Shown one piece after another: positions 35,494-46,271 of a DNA stretch of 64,000 bases. The notes beneath the pieces were generated by a model. It saw nothing but the letters and a program-made list of their open reading frames with translations. It searched no databases and was not told where the DNA came from. This stretch comes from Thermothielavioides terrestris NRRL 8126. Its lineage: Eukaryota > Ascomycota > Sordariomycetes > Sordariales > Chaetomiaceae. The stretch covers positions 3,224,001-3,288,000 of the forward strand of contig NC_016457.1 of the NCBI RefSeq assembly GCF_000226115.1, read 5' to 3'. How positions within the stretch are numbered: position 1 is the stretch's first letter; the number at the start of each line of letters is the position of its first letter. A program made the translations under genes and the position numbers.

Positions 35494-36992
35494 ATGAACT
35501 CGATCGAATCAGACCCGGCCCTCCCGCTCCTGCGCGCGCACCTCACCCCGATCGCGCCGCTCTCGGAATCGACGGCGACGCTGGTCGAGTTCTTCGACTC
35601 CTTCGGCACGAACCCGGACGGCCCCAAGGTCGTGCTCATCGGCGACGCTTCGCACGGCACGTCCGAGTTCTACGCGGCGCGCGCCGAGCTGACCAAGCAC
35701 CTGATCCAGCACCACGGCTTCACCGCGGTGGCCGTCGAGGCCGACTGGCCCGACGCCGAGGCGGTCGACCGCTACGTGCGGCACCGGCCGGGGCCCGGCC
35801 CGCGCGCGAGCGTCGGCCCCGCCGCCGAGGCCCGCAAGCACGGCCGCGAGCCCGCCTTCATGCGCTTCCCCACCTGGATGTGGCGCAACCAGGAGGTGCA
35901 GCGGTTCACCGAGTGGCTGCGCGCCTGGAACGCGGGGAAGGAGCCCATCGCCGCCGACGCCGTCGGGTTCTACGGCCTCGATCTGTACTCGCTCGGCGCG
36001 TCCATGAAGGCCGTCATCAGCTACCTGGAGCATGTGGACAAGGACATGGCCGAGGTGGCCAAGGACAGGTACAGCAGGATGATGGTCTGGGCGGAGAATC
36101 CGCACGAGTACGGCCTGGAGGCGCTGGCGACCGGGTTTAGGGGGTGTGAGGAGGATGTGGTGAGCATGTTGCGGGATCTGTTGTCCAAGAGGCTGGAGTA
36201 TGCGGCCGCGAGCTGGGACGGGGAGGAGTTCCACAGTGGGGAGCAGAATGCGCGGTTGGTGAAGGGTGGGCTTTTTTTTTTTTTTTTTTTTTTTTCTTCC
36301 TTTCCCTGGCTCTGGGTGAGGGAGAAACAAAGGCTAAGCACTGACGGTATCCGGAAGACGCCGAGCGGTACTACAGGGCCATGTACTACGGCCGTGACGA
36401 GTCGTGGAACCTGCGCGACACGCACATGTTCGAGACGCTGGTGCGCGTGCTCAAGCATCGCGGCAAAACCGGCCCGGCCAAGGCCGTCGTGTGGGCGCAC
36501 AACAGCCACATCGGCGACGCGCGCGCCACCAGCATGGGCTGGACGCGCGAGGAGCTCAACATCGGGCAGCTGTGCAAGGAGACGTTCGGCAAGCAGGCCC
36601 TCAACATCGGCTGCAGCGGCAACACGGGCACGGTGGCCGCGGCCCGGCGCTGGGACGGCGACATGCAGGTCATGCAGGTGCGCCCCGGTCTCCCGGGCAG
36701 CTACGAGGAGCTGATGCACGCGACGGGGGTCAAGAGCTTCGTCCTGGACCTTCGGGAAGGGCGTTGCAACGAGGAGCTGCGCAAGGCGCTGATGAAGAAG
36801 CGGCTGGAGCGCTTCATCGGCGTGATCTACGCGCCGCACACGGAAAGGCAGTCGCACTACTCGTCGGCCGTGCTGCCGGAGCAGTTTGACGGCTTCATCT
36901 GGTTCGACGAGACGAGGCATGTAGGCGCGCTCGAGGTCCACCAGCCTCATGTCGCGCTGGAGTATGATGAGACTTGGCCGTTTGGGTTGTGA
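35494..36992 (+). CDS. Erythromycin esterase-like protein (PF05139 family)
   Basis: Two exons, 35494-36265 and 36358-36992, with a 92-nt intron (GTGGGC donor, CTGAC branch, GGAAG acceptor) containing 24 consecutive T at 36272-36295; 468 aa. Start chosen at MNSIESD because it has A at -3 and gives the usual family length; upstream in-frame ATGs at 35188 and 35227 would add 102 or 89 residues with polyQ. Family motifs: GDASHGTSEFY (residues 50-60, with the His and Glu expected in the active site), VEADWPD (81-87), YGLDLYSL, WAHNSHIGDAR, and IGCSGNTGTV in exon 2. Bacterial members hydrolyse the macrolide lactone or act on unknown esters; fungal members are uncharacterised, so macrolide resistance should not be assumed. 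Confidence 0.88.
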
Positions 36993-37354
36993 GCAGGGTC
37001 GTGGGCTAGGGGAAGGAGATAACACTGTATGACAGCCCGTAAGTGCTCTACGGTAACGCACTCATTGGAGTGCCATTGGGTGAGTAGGGTCTCGTTCTGG
37101 GTGCAGGCCAAGATTGGAAGCTGTTGAGGACATATAACAATGGTCACGGGGTTGGCTGGACAATCCAGCAGGGCTTGCTCTGACGGCGAAATTGCATATT
37201 TCTGACGTCATGGCTCAGTAGCGCACGACGGTTTACCCCTCAGGGAGGAAGGGAACGCGATGATGTCTGGTGTCCCTATTATATTTGCCTCTAGCCCAGT
37301 GGCCGGCTGCGGAGACGATCTCAACGCTCGACAACGTTCACCGTATTCCTCGTC
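36993..37354. other. Intergenic, con-6 promoter
   Basis: 362 bp between two plus-strand genes; no gene. An AT-rich patch TATTATATTTG lies near 37276, about 80 bp before the con-6 ATG. Confidence 0.5.
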
Positions 37355-37873
37355 ATGGCCGAGTCAAAGAATCCAAACCGTGAACGCGGCCTCAAGGCCG
37401 CCATCCACAACCCCCGCGTGTCAGAGGAAGCCAAGCAGCATGACCGCGAGCTTCTGGCCAGCGAGTTTGGCGAAGAGGAGGAGCAGACGCAGCCGGAGGA
37501 GCAGCCCAAGCGGCGCTCGTCGGCCAGCAAGAAGAGCTCTTCAACCGGTCCCCACTCGCACCCGGCCGAGGCAAAAGCTCCGCAGGGCCCTTCGGCCGCT
37601 GAACAGACTGAGCAGCCCACTGGCAGGAAGGCCCGGCGGGCGTCGAGCGCGGACACTAGCGGTCTGCAGCAGATGGGCGAGACGAAAGACCGCGGCAATG
37701 TGTAAGTGAACGGTCATTCCTGCCGCTCGCACCTCGAGAACTGGCTGACAGAAACGCGTCTGGCGGTAAGAATTCGTGGACTGAAGGCTGCAATCAAGAA
37801 CCCGAACGTTTCGGAGAAAGCCAAGGAGGCCGACCGCAAAAAGCTGGAAGAGCTGGGAGAGACGGTCGAGTAA
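37355..37873 (+). CDS. con-6: Conidiation-specific protein 6 (CON-6)
   Basis: Two exons, 37355-37701 and 37771-37873, 149 aa, joined by a 69-nt intron (GTAAGT donor, GCTGAC branch, GGTAAG acceptor). The protein has two copies of the CON-6 repeat: RGLKAAIHNPRVSEEAKQHD near residues 11-30 and RGLKAAIKNPNVSEKAKEAD in exon 2, separated by a Gln/Ser/Pro-rich, charged linker. CON-6 is a small hydrophilic protein that accumulates in conidia in Neurospora and is lost on germination; its biochemical role is not settled. It is followed 0.8 kb downstream by an SMP-domain gene, also of a hydrophilic stress-protein type. Confidence 0.93.
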
Positions 37874-38688
37874 GTGGCAGGTTTATCACCGTGATGGCGT
37901 TCCGCTAGTAGTGTTCATCTTTCTGTTCCGAGAATCAAAATTGAAGCCACCTATCCCTCAGTCCTGCCTCAAATTATCACTCCTTTGTTAAGTTCTGTTG
38001 GAAGGCATGGTGGACCACGGCCGTGATCGATCAGTAGTTTATTCCTTGGGCACCTCGCGGCCCATCGTAGGGATCCGAAGTCCTCACGGCCAAACCGTCA
38101 ATGCCCAAAACGCCGCCACGGTCTTTAATCCGACGACGGATGAGAGACCCGAGCAATTGTCTTTCCAGCAGCATGGAGACGGCCCAGTGCCTCTCTGGAC
38201 ACCGGTCTGGAGCCAATCGGCCAACGACGCTCGAAGTTAATAGGACCCGACCCTTTGTACAGAACCCTGTGTGTTCCAAGATCTGCTGTCATTTACCACG
38301 TAGTAGGGGTACTGGCCCACAAAAAAGGTGAGGACCCCGGAACCGGCCATGCTACGTCAGGCAAGATGAATGATCAGCGGGATGAGATCGGATCATAGAG
38401 GCACGGTAATGCAGAAACATGCTGCAAGCTTCATAAAGGATGCTTCGTTGGTGTTCGAGAACTGGAGAGCGCACACAAGTACTTAAATCGTTAAGCGCAT
38501 CCAACATGCAGCACGTTGACTTCTACCACCTCTGGACGCTCGACACCTTCCCGTCCAACTCCGCCACTGCCAGGCCGCCATCACCACCGCATCCCAAATC
38601 CAGTGAACCGAGAAGCAGCAGCGTGAACAGTTCTCGCACCACCAACCAAGATTGACCGGCCACCAACGCATCTCTCACGCTGGCAACA
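37874..38688. other. Intergenic between con-6 and SMP-domain gene
   Basis: Short frames on both strands (for example 37998-38240) lack recognisable features. Presumed to hold the con-6 3' UTR and the SMP-gene promoter. Confidence 0.5.
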
Positions 38689-39219
38689 ATGGAGTCGGAA
38701 CTGCCCCCCAAGGAGCAGCTCGCGGCCCAGGCGGCCGACGGCCGCCCCATCACCCAGTCCGAGGCCTCCGCCATCGCCGCTGCCGAGTCCGACATGACGC
38801 GCCGCGGGCCCATCAAGGGCGGCCCCGCCGCCGCCGCCCAGAGCCTGCACGACCGCCAGCAGAACTTCTTCAGCGTCGCCGGCGAGGTTGCGCGTAAGCC
38901 GTCCGGGGAGGTGACCAAGGAGGATGCGAAGCGGGTGCAGCATTTCGAGGTGCGTGGATTATTTTTATTTTATTTTATTTTTTTTATATTTTTTATTTTT
39001 TTTTTATTTTTATTTTTATTTTTTATTTATTTATTTATTTATTTTTTTTTTTTTTGTCTTACCGATGTTTGTTTTGTTCCTTGGGCTAATTCGAGGCAAC
39101 CTGTACGTGTACTTGGACAGGCCCGCGCACTGGGGCATCCGCTCGGCAAAGACTCGCTCTCGGCTGAGGTGCAGCACATCGCGGAGCACAATGCCAAGAT
39201 GCGCCATATCGATGAGTGA
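38689..39219 (+). CDS. Small SMP (seed maturation protein)-domain, LEA-like protein
   Basis: Two exons, 38689-38949 and 39121-39219, phase 0, 119 aa. The 171-nt intron is almost pure T with A interruptions (38956-39056). The protein is Ala/Glu/Gln-rich and hydrophilic: KEQLAAQAADGRPITQSEAS, then ITQSEASAIAAAES, a form typical of the SMP domain of group 5 LEA-like proteins, and ends with EVQHIAEHNAKMRHIDE. Plant SMP proteins protect against desiccation; in fungi a role in conidial dehydration tolerance is inferred only. Start: ATG in ACAATGG context. Confidence 0.85.
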   Translation: MESELPPKEQLAAQAADGRPITQSEASAIAAAESDMTRRGPIKGGPAAAAQSLHDRQQNFFSVAGEVARKPSGEVTKEDAKRVQHFEVRGLFLFYFIFFIFFIFFLFLFLFFIYLFIYFFFFCLTDVCFVPWANSRQPVRVLGQARALGHPLGKDSLSAEVQHIAEHNAKMRHIDE

Positions 39220-40339
39220 GCGTCGCTTCTGCCCTGGACGAGGAACTGGCCCGTCAGATGGTGCGTAGCCTCGGGAGATGTCGGGCCTCATGTAGTCGAT
39301 GAGCTGTGGGTCTACACGTTGTGTATGAGCTTCATAGATACTTGTCAGCGTTGAACAATTCTCTGCTCTTAATGATTGATGCTGTCATTTTGACCTCTTA
39401 TGTGTGGCTGTTCCCAGTGACTCGCAAACTCCTCGCCGGTGTCCACTGACTCACATACATCCTCCAGCTCGGCGCTACCAACAGGGTAATTCTTCACGGT
39501 GCCACCCAGTGTCTGGATCAGAGCCAGTCAGCAGCGTTGTATTCATTCCCTTCCACCAGGATGATTCGACTCGGCCATGATGTCATCCTCACTCTCCTTA
39601 ATCACCTTCCACGCCAACCCGTACTAATCGTCGCTAAGCTTCTTCCGCGGGAGCGGACGGGGAGAATCCTATAGACGATTGGAGGATGGATTAGGTTGCG
39701 CTGTCGGGCAAGGGTCGGTTCGAGGTGAGAGTTGAGTTAGGAAGGACTGGATCCAGTTGGGTTCATCGGTGATTCGTTGACGCTGTTGTTGTTTTCGTCG
39801 TCGTCGTCGTTTTCGACGTGGACCGTCTTTCAGGGGTTTGGCGCCGGTGTGGAGTTGCTGATTGCCTTGGAAGAGAGAAGTTGTTGAGTTCGCCAGTCTC
39901 CCACAGGTGGCAACTGATATCTCTCTATGATCTCTCGCTGGCCCTTTCCTGGCAACGACCAGGCATCTCCACTTAGATGGGCTCTTGAAGCTTTCCAGCA
40001 GCCGTATTTGGGACTCTGAGCCACACATTTTCCTACGAAGTGCATTGACAGTATGAATGAGAATAAGAGCCGCAGGTACCTAGGGAGATAGAATCACACT
40101 CGTTTAACCATTTAATACCGGGAGAATTGACACCGAAGTAACGCTAACTAAGAGGATCACATTTATTGAAAACGTGGACTGCGGTATTGAGGAGAGCCAA
40201 CTTGATGCGCGCTACCTTTTCTATTTATTTGGTGCCCATAAGTTCTATTCAAATCTCGCATTTGCCCTTACCGTCGCAAACCCCGCCGTGCAGGAGCTAG
40301 CAAGGGAAGGAAGGATAGATATCTGCCTGTCGAGTGCCT
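39220..40339. other. Intergenic region, no convincing gene
   Basis: Convergent 3' region between the SMP gene and the AA11 gene. A minus-strand frame of 119 codons (39669-40028) is Arg/Lys-rich because of a (CGT)n microsatellite near 39797-39812 and has no known domain. I do not call it a gene. Confidence 0.5.
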
Positions 40340-41422
40340 TTAGCTCATGTAGTATGCAAAAAGCATTGTCCACAGAAACACGGCGAGGTAGGCGCCCCAG
40401 CAGGGCCTCGCGGCCGGAGATTGGAACCAGTCTGGCCAGTCATTGCCCGGGGTCCACTCAGTTCCAGAACTACCAACAACCGGGGTCGGAATGGGACGTG
40501 ATGTGCGGTTCGGAGCAGGCGGGCTGACAGTCTCAGAAGGCGACTGTCCCGGAGCGGTCGGGGAAGCGTTTTCACCTGGACCACTGTCTTCACCAGAACC
40601 GCCAGTCGAACCCCCAGCGTTGCCCCCTGAACCACCAGAGGTGCCCCCTGAGCCACCACCACTGCCTCCCCCCGAGGCAGAACCGGCCCCAGACCCGGAA
40701 CCACCCTCCCCCCCCGAAGATGCGGCAGCACCACAGCTCCCAGTCGGCGGCGTGGCCGGCCCATTAGCATCGACATCCGGACCAGGATCGGGGAACTTGA
40801 CGTTCGCCGAGTCCACCGTCCTGCACCCGTTGCCAACATTGGCCTTGAAAATCACCGGGCGACTGCCAAACGCAACCTTCTCACTCCCCCCGCCGCCGCT
40901 GCCACCCGCGACATCCACCACGGCGCAGTTCATGTACATCTCGCGGTTGCCCAGGTTGTTGAACCACGTCCAGGCGAACACGGCGCCCTTGGTAGCCGGC
41001 ACGTCGTGCGGCAGGACGAAGCCGAACGAGCTCTGCGGCGACAGGCCGGGACAGCCGCCCTCGTAGCTGTGCAGCACGCGGAAGGTCCGGCCGGCGTCGA
41101 CGGACAGCGCGGCCTGGCACGAGCCGCCGCCGTGGGGCGCGCCGCCGGCGACGGTGAAGTTGTAGGTGCCGCCGGCGGTCCAGGTGGCGACGGCTTGGCC
41201 GTCCGGGGACCCGAGCAGTGACAGGTAGCCCTTGCACGGAAAGTCGCTGCCGTCGGCGTGCAGCGGCGAGGTCATGCTGTAGTCGACGTTGGAGGGGCTG
41301 GTGTGCGGGTTGGATTTGGATTTCAGGGGCGGCGGGGAGGTCATCTCCATGTGAGCCGTTGTCAGGTGGGGGATGCCCATGAGGGCGGCAATGGCGAAAA
41401 GGCGAAGAAGAGGGCTCGACAT
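40340..41422 (-). CDS. AA11 lytic polysaccharide monooxygenase (chitin-active family) with Gly/Ser linker and hydrophobic C-terminus
   Basis: Single exon, 360 aa. A signal peptide of 23 residues ends TTA, so the mature protein starts with His24 (HMEMTSPPP), the first His of the copper histidine brace. The second brace His is His97 in APHGGGSCQ; the axial Tyr is probably Tyr163 in NREMYMNCA. ADGSDFPCK, EGGCPG and FAWTWFNNLGNREMY are characteristic of AA11. Residues about 230-300 are a Gly/Ser-rich linker, followed by a Ser/Thr/Pro region and a C-terminal hydrophobic segment (residues about 342-360), possibly a GPI-attachment signal or membrane anchor. AA11 enzymes oxidatively cleave chitin using copper and a reductant with O2 or H2O2; anchoring would suggest a cell-wall remodelling role rather than free secretion. 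Confidence 0.93.
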   Translation of the reverse strand: MSSPLLRLFAIAALMGIPHLTTAHMEMTSPPPLKSKSNPHTSPSNVDYSMTSPLHADGSDFPCKGYLSLLGSPDGQAVATWTAGGTYNFTVAGGAPHGGGSCQAALSVDAGRTFRVLHSYEGGCPGLSPQSSFGFVLPHDVPATKGAVFAWTWFNNLGNREMYMNCAVVDVAGGSGGGGSEKVAFGSRPVIFKANVGNGCRTVDSANVKFPDPGPDVDANGPATPPTGSCGAAASSGGEGGSGSGAGSASGGGSGGGSGGTSGGSGGNAGGSTGGSGEDSGPGENASPTAPGQSPSETVSPPAPNRTSRPIPTPVVGSSGTEWTPGNDWPDWFQSPAARPCWGAYLAVFLWTMLFAYYMS

Positions 41423-42527
41423 GTTGACTGCTACGGTCTGCTCCTAGGGTCTGCTCTAGATGGTGATAGAGAAGTGTTGAGTGCGGATACAAGCAGTGAG
41501 TATGTGCGAGTCCATGGAGAGGTTGGAGGCGTGTTTTAAATATTGCTCACCAGAGCTTCCTGTGAACATGTCATTGAGTACAGTTGTCATTGCCGAGAGC
41601 TTGTTGTTGACGCATCAGCCTAGTATAAAGGTACTTGCTAGAGCGCCAACTGTTCAAGTCCTTTCTTCTCTCGGTGTTGTTCCGTTCAACACAAAGGGCT
41701 CAAGGGGTTGTGACTTGTCCACTCCGGCCCTATTGTCAAGGCCAAGACCCAAGATCTCAACATGTCAAAGAAGGCAGAGGGAAGTTCGAATGGGCAAGAA
41801 AGTCCAGCAGAGTGAGGAAAAGTTCTCCTGATTTTATCTGAGAGACAACAGGTTTCATACACCAGGAGGAACCGGAAGGACTGGGGAAGCCTTCTTTGAA
41901 GATGCAGTAAGTTATTTTGAGTACAAGTGAGATTGAGTACCGGTACCACCCAGGAACAGTTTATGGACAGAGCATACGATTCATTCTGAGCTAGGCTCCT
42001 CAAAGGGTCGAACCGTTCTCGCTCTCGGAAGTGTTATCCACAAATGGAGCACATGGAGTGGTCTAAGTCGGGCGGCGCCGCACAGAACCCTAACCCCAAC
42101 CCTAGATGAACCGTCCCTGGACTCAGTGACTTGCAACGCATTCGTCAAGTTGTAACATTTGTTGGCCGGATGATGTGCAATAAGTCCCAGGCAGTCGTGA
42201 ACCTTGAATTTGTTATTTTTCAGGCAGTTGGTGTCCCTGCTTGACGATGTGTGCAGACTCGCCAGCATGCAAGGCACGAGGCCTGTTGGCTGCATTGCCA
42301 ATCACGTGAGTGAGCAGCATTGCTGTGTTGCTCACGGCCGTTTGGGGAGGGACAACCAGCCCCACAGCGGGATTGCTTGCCGAGCCAACCCGCAGCTCCG
42401 TCATCAGCCCAGCATCAGGACGCACAAGACACGCCGGTTCATCTCCGAAACGCCATAGTCCTGCATCGTCTCTGCGCCATTTCGAGCTGAGGCAAGGCAG
42501 CTGCACCGATGAGCTGACAATCTGTTC
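41423..42527. other. Divergent promoter region (AA11 and gtr1)
   Basis: No gene recognised; short frames only. TTTAAATATT near 41534-41543 lies about 115 bp upstream of the AA11 ATG and could serve as its TATA element. A telomere-like motif AACCCTAACCCCAACCCTA occurs at 42086-42104. Confidence 0.5.
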
Positions 42528-43846
42528 ATGATGGCGGACTTTGAGACGACGATGGGCGCCCCGTCTGCGGGAGGCCAGGTCGTGGGGGACTGGACGGGGC
42601 CTGCAGCCGCTCATGCGCAACTTAAGAAGGTCAAGAAGCAGAAGGTGCTGCTCATGGGCAAGAGCGGCTCCGGCAAGTCGAGCATGCGCAGCATCATTTT
42701 CAGCAACTATCTCGCCCGGGACACGCGCAGACTGTGAGCCTGCTCTCATTCATATGCACCATGAGATTTGAGGCCCCGTGGCTGACCCTCTCCTCCCTCC
42801 CCCCTCCTCCCAGAGGCGCCACCATCGACATAGACCTGTCCCACGTTAAGTTCCTGGGCAACCTGACATTGAACCTGTGGGACTGCGGCGGCCAGGAGGC
42901 CTTCATGGAGAACTACCTCTCGCAGCAGCGCGCCCATGTGTTCAGCAACGTGGGCGTGCTCATCTACGTCTTCGACATCGAGAGCCGGGACGTCGAGCGC
43001 GACCTGGCCACCTACGTCAACATTATTAGCGCCCTGGTGCAGTACTCGCGCGAGGCCAAGGTCTTTGTGCTGATCCACAAGATGGACCTGGTCCAGCCCA
43101 TGACGCGCGAGGACGTCTTCGACCACCGCGCCGCCCTTGTGCGCCGCAAGACCGCCGAGGCCGTCGCTATCGTGCAGAAACAGAAGCCGGAACAGCCCCC
43201 GCAAGCTTCTCTCACCACCACCACCACCCCCACCCCCACCCCGGTCGCCAACAATGACCTCTCCCCTAACCTCCAGCTCTTCGCGACCTCCATCTGGGAC
43301 CAGTCGCTCTACAAAGCCTGGGCGTCGATCATCCACGACCTGGTGCCCAACCTGTCGTTGATCGAGACGCAGCTGGCCAGCCTGGGCCTGGCGATCGACG
43401 CGGACGAGATCCTGCTGTTCGAGCGGACCTCGTTCCTGGTGGTGTCGCGGTGGACGAGCGCGGAGGGCGAGCGCAACCCGTACGGCGACCGGTTCGAGCG
43501 CATGAGCAACATCCTCAAGAGCTGGAAGCACACGTGCTCCAAGTACACGGGCACGCCGCGCAACGCCGAGCAGTTCTCCGACTTCGAGTACAAGATGGGC
43601 GCCACCTTCAGCATGTTCGCCACCAAGTTCACCACCAACACCTACATCCTCGTCTGCATGCCCCCCGGCGAGGCCCGCTTCAACAGCGCCAAGCTGAACG
43701 TCGCCGCCGCCCGCTCGTGGTTCAAGTTCCTGGACGGGCCGGTCGTGCCGGCGCAGCCCGCTGCTGCTGCTGTTCCGGGGGCTGCTGCTGGTGCCGGTTC
43801 TGGGTTGGGCGCGTCGCAGATGCTGGCGGGGATGCCGGCGAGCTGA
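42528..43846 (+). CDS. gtr1: Gtr1/RagA-type GTPase (EGO/TORC1 pathway)
   Basis: Two exons, 42528-42733 and 42814-43846, 412 aa; 80-nt intron (GTGAGC donor, TCCCAG acceptor). G1 P-loop GKSGSGKSS is at residues 44-52, G3 region WDCGGQEAF follows, G4 is HKMD, and DTRRLGATID spans the intron as in other Gtr1/RagA proteins. The C-terminal roadblock-like half includes [11 protein letters not shown]. In fungi Gtr1 pairs with Gtr2 at the vacuole to signal amino-acid sufficiency to TORC1. The protein is longer than the roughly 310-350 residues I expect: it has an N-terminal extension of about 35 residues, an inserted Gln/Pro/Thr-rich segment ([20 protein letters not shown]) between the G domain and the roadblock half, and an Ala/Gly-rich tail. 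Two consecutive ATG codons open the frame. Confidence 0.94.
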
Positions 43847-44321
43847 GCAGAGCGCAGGCTGCATGGAATGCGTTGTGTGGACGGCAACGGAGAGGATCAA
43901 TGTCCGCCGGGCTGCCTGCCTACTACGGCCAAGGGCAGGGGGTTGTGATACCACGGTGTTGGCGTTCCGGCGTTGAAAAGGTAGGGCTATTGGGTACCGT
44001 TTATCGTCACGAAATAGGGGCTTCTTTTTGGGCAGGCAGACAAAACGTAGCGAGGCGAACTACGATGTGCGTAGTGGAACTACTATGTGCGTAGTGAGTA
44101 CCTCGTCGCCCTGCTTCTGGGACCAGAATTCTGTTGGCATGAACCATTTCCGTCAGTGTTAACCCATCCTCGCGAGCTACGTAGTCAAGCAGCAGGACGG
44201 GTTGCAGAACTCCTCCCTTCTATGGCCAGCAATTGCCGAACCGCCAAACGCCTGTGGCCCAAATTCCCAACCCACGCCAGAACAGCATAACCGTCCCCTC
44301 CTCCCCGTTTACTCTCTCTCT
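43847..44321. other. Convergent intergenic region (gtr1 and shp1)
   Basis: No gene. A short direct repeat, ATGTGCGTAGTG, occurs twice near 44064-44096. Confidence 0.55.
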
Positions 44322-45692
44322 CTACTTCCACTTGACGACCACCGTGCCGCCCCTCTTGAATTCGTCCATCTCGCCCAGGACCAGCCCCTTATCTTCGTGC
44401 TCCTTGTTGGGGAACGTTGTGGACAACACCCACGGGCGGCTGCTGGTCGACGGCGAGGCCCGCTCAATGAATTCGTACACGTCACCAACCGTCTGGCTGG
44501 TGTTGAAACGCGCGTTGAGGAGCGTCCCGTCGGGGAGCCGGATGCGGAGCCTGAGCGTCGGCTGCGACTCGTCGACCCCCGTGGATGGGGCCTGACTCGA
44601 GCTGGCGCTTGTGGTCGTGGTGGCCGCCGCCACAGGCGGGGCCGGCGTGGGCTCGCCCGGGACGGGGCTGCCCAAGCGCCTGCCTTCACCGCTGAAGGGG
44701 CGGTAAATCTTGGGCTGGGGGCGGTAGTTCTCGTTATGTTGCTGGAGCTTGACGTCGACGCGCTGGTCCAGCCGCACGTTCATGAGGTGGATGGGCGCCC
44801 TCCCTTCCCTGATCATCTGCAGGTCGGCGCGGTTCTGTGGGTCGTCGAAGCGTCGCAGCTCGCCATCGTCAATACTGAAGCCGTCATTCCAAATGTGCAA
44901 AACGCGCTCTTGTACGGGGCCTTCGGTGGTGGCGGTAGGAATGGGTTCGCCGCGAGGGTCGGGAATCCTGCGGCTCTCAACGCCATCTCCGCCAAGCGTT
45001 TGGCCCGCACCACGGAAATGGCTTCTCGAAGGGCCCGCAGGTTCTTGGTTTGACTGTCGAGCATTTCTGGAAGAGTTTGACGTTAGCGAATGAGTGCTCG
45101 CCCTCGGATGAAAAAGGGTCCGCTGGCGCTGCGTACGAGCGAGCCTTGGCCAAGATGTCTTGAATGAGCCGCCTCGGATCAGACGACCGCTGGGCAGGGT
45201 CCTGTACTGCCAAGCCGGACTTCTCTCCGCCGGCAAACAGATCCCGGGGACCGCGTCGCTCGTCGTCGTCGTCATCGTAGTCGTCATCGTCCGACTCGTC
45301 ATGATCGTGGCCGCTGCCCAGAGAACTCAAGGTGGCCAGACCAGTCCGCTTTTGTGGCTTCTTCGCAGCCGACGAGGAGGTAGCGGCATATTCGGGCGCG
45401 GGACGACCGTCCAGTCTTCGCGGGCCGGTATACTCCGGGCCCGGAACGGCGCCAGAAGCAGTCGCTGCGGGTGCCTCCTGGCCCTCCTCCATGTCTGCGT
45501 AGTACGACGCCACGGCAGAGCCGATATCCCACTGGCTAGCGCTGAGATACTCTGCAGCCTGCAACAATCAGCATAAATCTTGGAGCAAACCGCACGAAGC
45601 GGAATGTGGCAATTAAGCAGTCGGCGTACCTGCTGCGTTGAAGCGCCCGTCAGCTCGCAGAAGTTGCTGATCAGCGTATCGTGGTCGGCCAT
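44322..45692 (-). CDS. shp1: Shp1/p47-type UBA-SEP-UBX cofactor of Cdc48
   Basis: Three exons, 45692-45630, 45558-45137 and 45066-44322, 409 aa. Introns are 71 nt (GTACGC donor) and 70 nt (GTACGC donor, CTAAC branch, TTCCAG acceptor); phases close. Order: N-terminal UBA (about 1-45, ending with AAEYLSASQWDIGSAVASYY), an Asp/Glu-rich stretch in exon 2, an SHP-like box FRGAGQTLGGD (about 179-189), SEP domain (about 214-278, VLHIWNDGFSIDDG), a second SHP box FSGEGRRLGSP, and a C-terminal UBX domain (about 330-409) with the loop TTFPNKE typical of p47. Shp1 recruits Cdc48/p97 to ubiquitylated substrates and membranes and regulates PP1 in yeast. It is divergently transcribed from mim1. Confidence 0.94.
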
Positions 45693-46271
45693 CCTGCAGA
45701 GTCCAGCAGTCGGTAGTATTCGGGCGGGGAGAATGACGGGTTACGAGGAAGAAGGAGGGCCAAAATCCAGGATGAAAACCTGGAGAGTACGGAGCGGAGG
45801 CAAGGAGTGGTTATGACAGGCTGGAGCTTTCCGTTTGGAGGTTGGAAATCAGGCAGCTCAGGGCGACGTGACCATGCATGCAGCTTCCTGCCCCGCGTCA
45901 CCCGCAGGCGGCCAAAGCAGCCCCGCGGCCCCAACACAATTACATAATCCCAGTGCCTTGACCGCGAATCTCGTGGCTACACCGACTGTGTCCGGTTACA
46001 ACACGCAAAGTTCTCAAGACCAAGTAGCTTTCGGCTGTATTTCTGTATTCTGGACGCCTTTCTCGTCGCACTTTCTAAGTAGTTTCAAGCCGCGTCCAAT
46101 TGATTCGAGGGCAGTCCGCCGCCCGCCGGATCAACTACCAGGCCGAACCCCGTCTCTGTTGGAGGCACCGTACCCCTGCTTCCGCGAACTTGCCTCTTCG
46201 GCGCTGCAGGCGCTGACGCAGGGCAACAACCCAACAACGCTCTCCCGTTGACACGCCCTTCCCCCTCCGCC
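45693..46271. other. Bidirectional promoter region (shp1 and mim1)
   Basis: 579 bp between two divergent ATGs. No TATA box obvious; no gene. Confidence 0.55.

Noticed and set aside
35509..37061. Long minus-strand frames opposite the erythromycin esterase-like gene (35509-36330, 36021-37061)
   Set aside because: Shadows; the plus strand has family motifs in both exons and a proper intron.
39669..40028. 119-codon minus-strand frame with Arg/Lys run
   Set aside because: The basic run comes from a CGT microsatellite; rest shows no conserved feature.
42746..43954. 402-codon minus-strand frame opposite gtr1
   Set aside because: Shadow frame rich in Gly/Arg/Val/His with no family features; gtr1 on the plus strand is unambiguous.
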